From positions 1 to 64,000 of the forward strand of contig NZ_DASYTH010000474.1 of NCBI RefSeq assembly GCF_036002505.1: a stretch of DNA of 64,000 bases, given 5' to 3'. The position numbers were made by a program, and so were the translations under genes. The number at the start of each line of letters is the position of its first letter. Positions within the stretch are counted from its first letter, which is position 1. Below the pieces are notes generated by a model. That model was not told where the DNA came from and searched no databases. It saw only the letters and a list, made by a program, of their open reading frames with translations. Shown piece by piece: positions 41,624 through 48,851 of this stretch. This stretch comes from DASYTH01 sp036002505 (GTDB lineage Bacteria > Actinomycetota > Actinomycetes > Mycobacteriales > Pseudonocardiaceae).

Positions 41624-43353
41624 CGGGAGATCAGCTCCGCCAGCAGGTCGCGGCTGCTGTCGTGGCTTGTCTCCGACGACAGCCGGGTCCAGGCTGCCCG
41701 AACCAGTTCAGGCCGGGTGACCAGCAGCGAACGTGGTGGGTCGGCGCACACTCTGCCGTGCGCAACGGACAGTGACGCCCAGGTCCCCGCGTCCACGGCG
41801 CCACCGCCGGCCTGGCCCAGCCGAATGGTCTGGGCTGCCGGATAGTCGCCCGCGAGCAGCGGGAGGTCTGCGGCGTCCGCGCCCGGGTGGCGGGCCGAGA
41901 ATGCCTTCAGGTCGGTCGCGTACGCCTGCACGTCGTCGGGGCCCTCCGCCCAGGCCAGGGCGAGCCGGAACAGCGGGCTGTCTCCGCCCGGTGCGGCTGT
42001 GGTGGTGGCCCGATCGTCCGGCTCGGCCAGTACGGTGATCGGCATTCGGTGCTGCCACTCGTCGGCCAGCCTCGCGACGTCGACCGAATCGGGTACCACA
42101 TTGTGCAGTCGCCAGAGTGCCCGGTGGTGGGCGACCAGGTCATCGGCGATTCGGCGGATGCCGGAAGGAAGGTCGGTCTCCGGCAGCCGGTCAATTGCTG
42201 CGTGCAGCGCGTCGACCAAGGTCGTACCGGCTGGTGTCAGGTCGGGGCCGTGGCTGAGAGATCGGTGTCCGGCGCGCAGCTGGCGGATCATTCTGGCGTA
42301 GGTCAACGCGGCGCCGGAGCCAGCGATGGGCCATTCTCGATGCCAGAACTCGGCCACACCGAGAAAGGCGGCCGTTCCGTGCAGGAGTCCCGCCCGGCTC
42401 CTAGGGTCGTTTCGCCACGGGGAGTACAGCAGTTCGCCTTTCGTTGCCCGGAACAGCGGCACCAGATCATGTACGGCATTGAGGCGGTAATGCTGGACCT
42501 CGTGGATCAGCGTGCTGGCGAGTCGATCCGGGCCGAGCGGCTCGGTGAGTGCCACCGCACCGGGAGCATCGCGGGAGCTGGCGCTCACTCCACCGATCCG
42601 GCTGCTTGCTTCGACCGGTACCAGGCAGCGAACCGCGGCTGCGACCGTGGTCAGCCAATCCGGGTGTCGCTCGGCCAGAATCTGCACCGCGTCGGTGAGC
42701 TGATGGCGCCATCGGTGCAGTCCGGAACCGGTGAGGCGAGCGAGCGGGAGGTTGAAGCAGGTCCAGTACGGGTCGGTGTCGTCAAGCGGGATGGAGAACG
42801 CCGTTGTCTCAAGTAGACGGAGGGGGTGCCATTCGCGCGGTGAGGAACCGTTGACCACGAAGGGCGTGGACGGGGTGCAGGTGGCAAGGATCCAGGGGGC
42901 GGTCTGGTCGGTGAGGGCCTGGCCCAGGGTGGGTAGGCAGAGGATGCCGGAACGAAGGGGGACGTGGGCTTCGATCCCTGTTGCCGACCGGATGCCGGCG
43001 GCAGTGGCGATGGAGCCGAGGTGGGCGAGGTGAAACCACAGCGGAGCGGCCGAGCGAGCACCGGCAAGCAGGCGTAGGCAGCGCGCCGCCCAGGCGCCGG
43101 CTTGGGGCCCACTGAGCAGGGCCGCGACCACGTCCGGAGCGTGCCGCTGAACGGTGGCCAGGGCGGCGAAGTTGTCCTGGAGGTGAGCGCGTTTGCCAGC
43201 GTCGGGGGCCAGGTCGGAGACCAGGTCGAGGATGGTGCGGAGTTGGACCAGGCGGCGGCTGTACTGACCCGACCACAGGATGTCGATCTCCGCGGCGCTG
43301 CCGGGGCCGCTGATGGACTCGAGAAGACCCGGCGGCAGGGTGTGGGTGGTCAA
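41581..43353 (-). CDS. HExxH-motif protein of the Fxs peptide-modification system
   Basis: A 590-residue protein. The motif HEVQH (residues 284-288) sits in LASTLIHEVQHYRLNAVHDL, as in the family described as HEXXH-motif putative peptide modification proteins that accompany FxsB-type radical SAM enzymes. No signal peptide or membrane helix is seen. HExxH suggests a metal-dependent protease or hydroxylase-like activity, which is not proven for the family. TTG 43353 overlaps the fxsB TGA as TTGA and is the only sensible start, because the frame upstream lies inside fxsB. It is the last gene of fxsA-fxsB-HExxH. Confidence 0.85.
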   Translation of the reverse strand: MTTHTLPPGLLESISGPGSAAEIDILWSGQYSRRLVQLRTILDLVSDLAPDAGKRAHLQDNFAALATVQRHAPDVVAALLSGPQAGAWAARCLRLLAGARSAAPLWFHLAHLGSIATAAGIRSATGIEAHVPLRSGILCLPTLGQALTDQTAPWILATCTPSTPFVVNGSSPREWHPLRLLETTAFSIPLDDTDPYWTCFNLPLARLTGSGLHRWRHQLTDAVQILAERHPDWLTTVAAAVRCLVPVEASSRIGGVSASSRDAPGAVALTEPLGPDRLASTLIHEVQHYRLNAVHDLVPLFRATKGELLYSPWRNDPRSRAGLLHGTAAFLGVAEFWHREWPIAGSGAALTYARMIRQLRAGHRSLSHGPDLTPAGTTLVDALHAAIDRLPETDLPSGIRRIADDLVAHHRALWRLHNVVPDSVDVARLADEWQHRMPITVLAEPDDRATTTAAPGGDSPLFRLALAWAEGPDDVQAYATDLKAFSARHPGADAADLPLLAGDYPAAQTIRLGQAGGGAVDAGTWASLSVAHGRVCADPPRSLLVTRPELVRAAWTRLSSETSHDSSRDLLAELISRYIAGTSTSDSMRR

Positions 43354-44513
43354 CGGGCGGCCCCGGTGCTCAGGTCGGCGCGGACCCGGGTGGCCACATG
43401 GCGGATGAGGCGCTGCAGGTCGGGGCAGTAGACGGACGGATTGTCGAAGCCGCCACCGGCGCGGAAGCGGTGCGGATAGTCGCCAGCACCGCAGACGCGG
43501 ACCAGGGCGCAGCGTCGGCACTCTTCGGCGAGGGCGGTGACGCCGAGTTGGCGGGAGCGGACGGCCGGGTGAGCCAGGACGTCATCGACGGTGTGGTCGA
43601 ACACGGTCATGCCGGTCTCCGGCCCGCCGGGGCGCACGGACTTCAGCGAGTCGTCCTGCTGGTAGGTCCCGTCGGTGTCGATCACCAGGTAGGCGACCGG
43701 GCCGGTGCCGACCTGCTCGGTGCGGCTGCGACCGCCGAGCAGCAGGTTGATGGTCTCCTGGAACAGGCGGACCGCAGTTTCCTGGACAGGTGCGGCGTAC
43801 CAGCGATCGAACACGGCGATCAGCCAGTCGGCGTACGGGGTGCGCGGGTCGTCCGGTACTCGCCCGGGCGGCGGCGCGGACCAGTTTCCGTGCGGCAGCA
43901 GGAAATCCACGACCGGTGGGGTGAACTCCAGCAGCGCCGCGTAGGTGTCGAGGGGGTCATGCTCGATGTCGATGACGCACAGTAGACCGGCGTAGCGGTC
44001 GCGATGCTCGGGCCGGTTCAGCAACCGGAGGGCGCGGACGGCGTCGCGGTGACTGCTCCGACCGGCGGCCCCGACGCGATGCCGGTCGTGCTGCGCGCGG
44101 GTGCCGTCGAGGCTGACACCGACCCGAATTTCGTGGCTTTCGAACAATTTCAGGAACCGCTCATCAAGCAACACGCCATTGGTCTGGACCCGCAGATCCA
44201 GAGTTGTGGTGGGCGGCAATTTCCCGCGAATGGTCGCTGCCACATGATCGAGCAGCTCCGGGCCGGCGAGCAGCGGTTCCCCGCCGTGGAGCACTACTTT
44301 GACCATCGACTGCCGGTGCGTGACGGCATGTTCGGCGATCCGACGGGCGGCGGCGAGCACGGTTTCCGGCGTGATGAGCACGGGTCGGAAGCGCCAACTC
44401 TGGTCGGCCATCGTGTAGATGTAGCAGTAGTCGCAGGCCAGGTTGCACCGGCTGGCAACCTTCAGCACGTACTCGGCGATCGGTACAGGATGTCGGTCAG
44501 ATGCTCGAATCAT
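43350..44513 (-). CDS. fxsB: FxsB-type radical SAM/SPASM peptide-modifying enzyme
   Basis: A 387-residue radical SAM enzyme. The 4Fe-4S motif C-x3-C-x2-C is at Cys23, Cys27 and Cys30 (SRCNLACDYCYIY). VVLHGGEPLLAG, VQTNGVLLDE and VGVSLDGTRAQHDRHR are the SAM-binding strands. A C-terminal SPASM-like cluster (CRRCALVRVCGAGDYPHRF, with a later Cys in SVYCPDL) binds auxiliary iron-sulfur. FxsB enzymes act on the C-terminal FxSxx peptide; characterised relatives form a cyclophane bond between residues 1 and 3 of the motif. ATG 44513 overlaps the precursor gene by 17 bases. Confidence 0.93.
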   Translation of the reverse strand: MIRASDRHPVPIAEYVLKVASRCNLACDYCYIYTMADQSWRFRPVLITPETVLAAARRIAEHAVTHRQSMVKVVLHGGEPLLAGPELLDHVAATIRGKLPPTTTLDLRVQTNGVLLDERFLKLFESHEIRVGVSLDGTRAQHDRHRVGAAGRSSHRDAVRALRLLNRPEHRDRYAGLLCVIDIEHDPLDTYAALLEFTPPVVDFLLPHGNWSAPPPGRVPDDPRTPYADWLIAVFDRWYAAPVQETAVRLFQETINLLLGGRSRTEQVGTGPVAYLVIDTDGTYQQDDSLKSVRPGGPETGMTVFDHTVDDVLAHPAVRSRQLGVTALAEECRRCALVRVCGAGDYPHRFRAGGGFDNPSVYCPDLQRLIRHVATRVRADLSTGAAR

Positions 44514-44670
44514 GACCGGAAACCACTGTCGAACTGGCCTCGCTGCTTTCTTTCAGAACCCTTCTGATGGAGTGCGCCAGCGGCGCGTCGCCCAACGACG
44601 GAAGCTCCTCGAGTGGCAGGCCGGTCAGATCGACTAGGTCGCTTTCCGGCTCGAAGTCCGAGTCGTTCAA
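44497..44670 (-). CDS. fxsA: FxSxx-COOH-type precursor peptide, HDSSI variant
   Basis: A 57-residue ORF. The body SDLVDLTGLPLEELPSLGDA, then PLAHSIRRVLKES, is the D-L-T-G-L-x-L-E-E-L leader of FxSxx-COOH proteins, the substrates of FxsB. The C-terminus reads VVSGHDSSI, so the motif is H-D-S-S-I where the family has F-x-S-x-x. TTG 44670 follows GAGGGGG by four bases, and an in-frame TGA just upstream leaves no earlier start. The stop overlaps the fxsB start by 17 bases. I checked each codon; no frameshift was needed. It is the first gene of the operon. Confidence 0.85.
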   Translation of the reverse strand: MNDSDFEPESDLVDLTGLPLEELPSLGDAPLAHSIRRVLKESSEASSTVVSGHDSSI

Positions 44671-44804
44671 CGTACCCCCTCACCTGGCATCCGAACGTTC
44701 TTCCAAGATGACCATACGTCGTGCTGGGCGGGTTTCCCACACCTCGTGCGTCGAGTGCGGATGACCACGGCTCACGCTGTCGCATGTGGACTATGGTTCG
44801 CCTC

Positions 44805-45817
44805 ATGCGCGCGGTGAGGTTGAGCCGGCCCGGGCCGGTGGAGAACTTGGAGATTGTCGACTTGCCGGTGCCCGAGCCGGAGCCGGGGTGGGTGCGAATC
44901 CGGGTGCGGGCGTTTGGGTTGAACCGGTCTGAGCTGCACACCCGGTTGGGGTTGGCGGAGGGGGTGACGTTTCCGCGGGTGCCGGGGATCGAGTGCGTGG
45001 GGACCGTCGACGCGGCGCCGGGTTCCGAGCTACTGCCCGGGCAGCAGGTGGCGGCGATGATGGGCGGGATGGGGCGCGTGTTCGACGGCGGCTATGCGGA
45101 GTTCACGGTGGTGCCGCGGTCGGCGTGATCCCGTTCCGGTCGGAGCTGCCTTGGGAGGTGCTGGGCGCGGTGCCGGAAACGCTGCAGACGGCGTACGGGT
45201 CGCTGGTCACCGCGCTGGACCTGAAGGCCGGGGAGACGTTGCTGGTGCGGGGCGGCACGTCGGCGACCGGGATCGCGGCCACGTCGGTGGCCAAGGATCT
45301 CGGGGCTGCGGTGCTGTCGACGACGCGGCGGGCGGAGCGGGCCAGTTTGCTGACCGAGCGTGGGGCGGATCACGTGCTGGTCGATGACGGCCGGGTGGCC
45401 GGGCGGGTGCGGGAGATCGTGCCGGAAGGAGTGCATGCGGCGCTGGAGCTGGTGGGGACGCCGACGTTGCCGGACACGCTGGCGGCGACCCGGGTGCGTG
45501 GGACGGTGTGCTTCACCGGAATGCTTTCCAACGAGTGGATCGTGCCGGACTTCTACCCGATCGGGTACCTGCCCAAGGCGGTGCGGCTGACCGCGTACGG
45601 CGGGGAGAGCGGGGACCTGCCGGGCGATGTGTTGCAGCGCTATCTGGACCGGATCGCGGACGGCACGTTCGACCTCGGCGCACCCACGGTGTACCCGTTC
45701 GACGAGATCCGGCGGGCGCACGATGACCTCGAGCACAACCGGACGGTCGGCAAGCAGGTCGTGCTCGTGGCGCCGGGACGGTCCGGAACAGGGCGATACC
45801 CGGGTGATCCCGAGTGA
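44805..45817 (+). pseudogene. Zinc-binding dehydrogenase / quinone oxidoreductase, frameshifted
   Basis: The N-terminal part, from ATG 44805, is the GroES-like domain (MRAVRLSRPGPVENLEIVDL, then GFNRSE-like LNRSELHTRLGLA). It ends at a TGA at 45126-45128. The Rossmann part (LVRGGTSATGIAATSVAKDL, then GADHVLVDDG) continues in a different frame to 45817. One missing base near 45118 would join them into a normal protein of about 337 residues. The rest is intact with no other damage, so a sequencing error or a very recent mutation is as likely as a dead gene. Confidence 0.75.
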
Positions 45818-45853
45818 GCAAGCCGCGATAAGCCTCGGCGGGCGTCAGCACCC

Positions 45854-46705
45854 ATGCTGGGATGCGTGCTGACGTCTGTTCCGGAGGAGCGATGGCTGGC
45901 GGTGCGCGCGTCGTTCCGGGATGCCCTCGACCGGTTCGCCGAGCTGGTGCTGTCCGTCCCCGACCCGCACGTCAAGGCCACCGCGCACTGGTCGATCGCC
46001 GACACCGCCGCGCACGTCGCGACCACCGCGCGGCTGTACCGGTACCTGATCCCGCCGGGTGACCCGGCCCAGGTCGCCGGCCTGATCTCGGCCACCACGG
46101 TCGACAACCTCGCCTCGCTCAACGACGACGAGCTCGACTCCTACACCGAACGGGAGCCGCGCGCGGTCGTCGACCGGATCCGCGCCGACCTCGAGCACAT
46201 GCTGAACGCCAGCGCCGATCTCGACCCGGCCATGCCGATCTCCTGGCTCGGCGGCGCCAAAGTTCCGCTCGCCGGCGCCATCGCCCACATGACCAACGAG
46301 CTCCTCATCCACGGCCGCGACATCGCCCTGCCGATCGGGACGCCCTGGACGATCTCCGCACCCGACGCCGCCCTGGTGTTCGACCTGTTCATCATCGGCC
46401 TGGCCCGCTACGGCTCCGGCGTCTTCCTCGACAGCGACGCGCCGCCCCGTGCCCGCCGCGTCGCCGTCGAGTTCCGCTCCCCACACACCGTTCCGGTCAC
46501 GATGGTCCTCCAGAACGGGGTGCTCTCCGCCGAAGAGCCCGACTCCCGCCCCGACATCCGCATGACCTTCGACCCCGAAACCTTCATGCTGATGCTTTTC
46601 CACCGCATCTCCAAAGCCCGCGCCGTCCTCTCCGGCAAACTCCGCATCAGCGGCCCCCGCCCCTGGCTCCTCCCCGGCTTCCTCCGCGTGGTGCGCGCGC
46701 CCTAG
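45854..46705 (+). CDS. MDMPI-like (DinB / mycothiol-dependent isomerase fold) protein
   Basis: A 283-residue protein. Residues about 10-170 resemble the helical MDMPI_N/DinB domain (RFAELVLSVPDPHVKATAHW, then SIADTAAHVATTARLYRYLI). The motif HMTNELLIHGRDIA near residue 145 provides the His residues used for metal in the family. Residues about 190-280 look like the SCP2-type C-terminal domain. Such proteins often use mycothiol, which fits an actinomycete, but the reaction is unknown. ATG 45854 is the longest start; GTG 45866 is an alternative. Confidence 0.72.
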   Translation: MLGCVLTSVPEERWLAVRASFRDALDRFAELVLSVPDPHVKATAHWSIADTAAHVATTARLYRYLIPPGDPAQVAGLISATTVDNLASLNDDELDSYTEREPRAVVDRIRADLEHMLNASADLDPAMPISWLGGAKVPLAGAIAHMTNELLIHGRDIALPIGTPWTISAPDAALVFDLFIIGLARYGSGVFLDSDAPPRARRVAVEFRSPHTVPVTMVLQNGVLSAEEPDSRPDIRMTFDPETFMLMLFHRISKARAVLSGKLRISGPRPWLLPGFLRVVRAP

Positions 46706-46789
46706 CCCTGGCAGGTGCCGGGGTGTGATCGGCCACTTCACCCCCAACCGCCGAACCCCGGTACCCCAACGCGGCACTTCGAACACGCC

Positions 46790-47749
46790 CTAGCCCTGGC
46801 GCATCCGGTACAGCGCGGCCTGCACACCCGCCTGGAATCTGGTGTGGGCGCCGAGGTCGGCCATGAGTTTGGCGACGCGGCGTTGGACGGTGCGGTGGGA
46901 GAGGCCCAGTTGGTGGGCGATGGCCTCGTCGGTGAGGCCGGAGAGCAGCAGGGTGATGAGGCGTTGGGGTTCGGGGTCGGAGGTGGTGGGTGGCGGGTGC
47001 AGCGGGAGAGCGCGGTGCCAGAGGGTTTCGAAGAGTTTGGTGAGCGCGTCGAGGAGGGCGGAGGGGTGGATCAGGATGATGGCGTCGGTGGCGGGTTGGT
47101 GGCGTTGCAGGGGTAGGGCCGCGATTTTGTCGTCGGCGAGGTAGAGGTTGGCGGGGAGGTCGGGGAGGACGCGGGCCTGCTGGCCGTGGTGGATCAGTTG
47201 TTCCACTGTGGACAGTGCGCCGGGATGTTCGATGGCGGCGCGGTCGTAGATGGCGCGGCAGGTGACGCCGCGGGCGAGCGGGCCGCGGTCGGAGTCGGGG
47301 TCGGCGGCGTGCGGGGGTTTGGTCAGGATCGCGACGTGGCCGCGGGCGGAGCGTTTGATCTGCAGCAGGCGCTGGCGGACGGCGCGCTGGCCGGTGACGA
47401 CCTCGACCACGGTGGAGGTGTCGCGGGTGGTAGGGCGGGCTTGATAGGCGGCGTCGAGCGTGCCGGTGTGGCGGCGGGCGTGGTCGAGGCGTTCCTCGTA
47501 CTCGGCGAGGAGCGCGTCGAACGCCACGGCGGGGGCGATCGCGCGGTACTGGGGCGCAGACCCGCCGGGCACGCAGGTCACCAGCGAGCGGTCTTCCAAC
47601 TTTGCCAGGAGGTCCGCGAGCGGCTCGGGGCGGGTCCACTCGGGATCGAGCTCGACCAGGGATGCTGGCGGGCGGCCGAGCAGCAGCTCGTAGGCGGCGA
47701 GCTCGGCGGGCCCGAGGCCGAGGACGCCGTCGGGCTCACGGCTGGGCAT
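46790..47749 (-). CDS. TrmB/LuxR-type regulator, paralogue 1
   Basis: A 319-residue transcription regulator. The N-terminal part (LGLGPAELAAYELLLGRPPA) resembles a TrmB-type winged helix. The middle has a nuclease-like fold of unknown role (phospholipase-D-like family member). The C-terminus is a LuxR helix-turn-helix (LLLSGLTDEAIAHQLGLSHR, then TVQRRVAKLMADLGAHTRFQ). It shares this layout and many residues with the adjacent gene at 47736-48683, so the two are tandem duplicates. ATG 47749 overlaps the upstream stop by 14 bases. The effector is unknown. The cluster lies divergent from the subtilase gene. Confidence 0.85.
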   Translation of the reverse strand: MPSREPDGVLGLGPAELAAYELLLGRPPASLVELDPEWTRPEPLADLLAKLEDRSLVTCVPGGSAPQYRAIAPAVAFDALLAEYEERLDHARRHTGTLDAAYQARPTTRDTSTVVEVVTGQRAVRQRLLQIKRSARGHVAILTKPPHAADPDSDRGPLARGVTCRAIYDRAAIEHPGALSTVEQLIHHGQQARVLPDLPANLYLADDKIAALPLQRHQPATDAIILIHPSALLDALTKLFETLWHRALPLHPPPTTSDPEPQRLITLLLSGLTDEAIAHQLGLSHRTVQRRVAKLMADLGAHTRFQAGVQAALYRMRQG

Positions 47750-48683
47750 CGGCGATCCAGCCACGCAGCACGGCCTGGTAGCCGGCCTGGAACCGGGTGG
47801 CGGCGTCGAGCCGGGCCATCATGGTGCGCACCCGGCTGCGCACCGTGCGGTCGCTGATCCCGAGCTGGGCGGCGATCTCCTGGTCGGTCAGCCCGCCCAC
47901 CAGCAGCACCAGCAGGTGCCGCTCGGCCGCGGACGGCTCGTCAGCCCCGCGGGCGGCGTGCAGCGGAAGCCCGCGGTCCCAGTACATCTCGAACAGCGCG
48001 GACAGGGCGTCGAGCAGCACCGGGTGGTAGATCACCAGCCGGGACTCCACGTCCGGTGGGGAGCGCAGGGGCAGGATCGCCGCGGTGTCATCGAAGATCG
48101 TCATCTTGATCGGCACGTCGGTCACCCGGGCGTGCTCCCCCGCCGCCACTCCGGCCTCCAGGTCGGCCAGCCGGCCCGGGATGTCCAGCGCGCGGCGGTC
48201 GTAGAGGATGCGGAACCGCAGCCCGCTGCGCAACTGGTCCACCTCCATCGTGTTCACCACGGCCGCGTCGTTGGCCGGGTACGGCGGCGCGTCGCAGGCG
48301 CGGAACTGGCGCCGGGCGCCGAGCTGCAGTTCCTGGAACCGCCGGATGATCTCCTCCCGGCCGTAGATCACCTCGACCATGGCCGGCAGCTCGCTGTCGC
48401 CGTGGCCGAACCGGCCGGTCAGCTCCGCCACGTAGCGGCGCGCCTGGGCCAGCGCCCGGGCCCGGTCGCTGAGCAGCACCTGCAGCGCGGCGTTCGGCGG
48501 GGTCGCCGTCCACCGGGTGCCGTGTGCCGAGACCAGGCCGAGCTCGCGCAGCCGGGCGAGAAGTGGCTCGGCGGAGCCCTCCTCGACGAGCTCGGCCAGC
48601 TCCCCGGCGGTCAGCGGCGGGCAGCCGACCAGTTGCTCATAGAGATCCTGCTCCGCCCGGGTGAGACCGAGTACGCCCAGCAC
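47736..48683 (-). CDS. TrmB/LuxR-type regulator, paralogue 2
   Basis: A 315-residue regulator with the same order of domains as its neighbour: TrmB-like N-terminus (LGLTRAEQDLYEQLVGCPPL), central sensor, then LuxR helix-turn-helix (LLVGGLTDQEIAAQLGISDR, then TVRSRVRTMMARLDAATRFQ). GTG 48683 has no clear ribosome-binding site. It is divergent from the subtilase gene at 48852, and the intervening 168 bp contain two palindromes that may be its operators. The gene is first in the two-gene regulator operon. Confidence 0.85.
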   Translation of the reverse strand: MLGVLGLTRAEQDLYEQLVGCPPLTAGELAELVEEGSAEPLLARLRELGLVSAHGTRWTATPPNAALQVLLSDRARALAQARRYVAELTGRFGHGDSELPAMVEVIYGREEIIRRFQELQLGARRQFRACDAPPYPANDAAVVNTMEVDQLRSGLRFRILYDRRALDIPGRLADLEAGVAAGEHARVTDVPIKMTIFDDTAAILPLRSPPDVESRLVIYHPVLLDALSALFEMYWDRGLPLHAARGADEPSAAERHLLVLLVGGLTDQEIAAQLGISDRTVRSRVRTMMARLDAATRFQAGYQAVLRGWIADAQP

Positions 48684-48710
48684 GCGCCGGATGATCCCAC
48701 GGCTTGTGTG

Positions 48711-48763
48711 TCCTTTTCACGTCAGTGTCGTGAAAAGGAAGCCGTGACGTCTTCCGGAAGACG
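48711..48763. promoter_or_regulatory. Two palindromes between the LuxR and subtilase genes
   Basis: TCCTTTTCACG and CGTGAAAAGGA (48711-48721 and 48729-48739) are an 11-bp inverted repeat with a 7-base spacer. CGTCTTCCGGAAGACG (48748-48763) is a 16-bp perfect palindrome. They occupy the divergent promoter space and are candidate sites for the regulators. Confidence 0.55.
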
Positions 48764-48851
48764 CCGCGCCCGTGTCAGGGTCGGATTGCGATCTTTCATC
48801 TCCGTCCTCAACTCCGCTGACTCGAGCGAGCGACCCTGCAAGGAGGAGCAG

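Noticed and set aside
44497..44670. HXS (His-Xaa-Ser repeat, HxsA/B/C) system instead of Fxs
   Set aside because: HxsA proteins carry many HxS repeats and the locus needs HxsB, HxsC and HxsD; here there is one C-terminal motif, the DLTGL leader and an FxsB-type enzyme with a HExxH partner.
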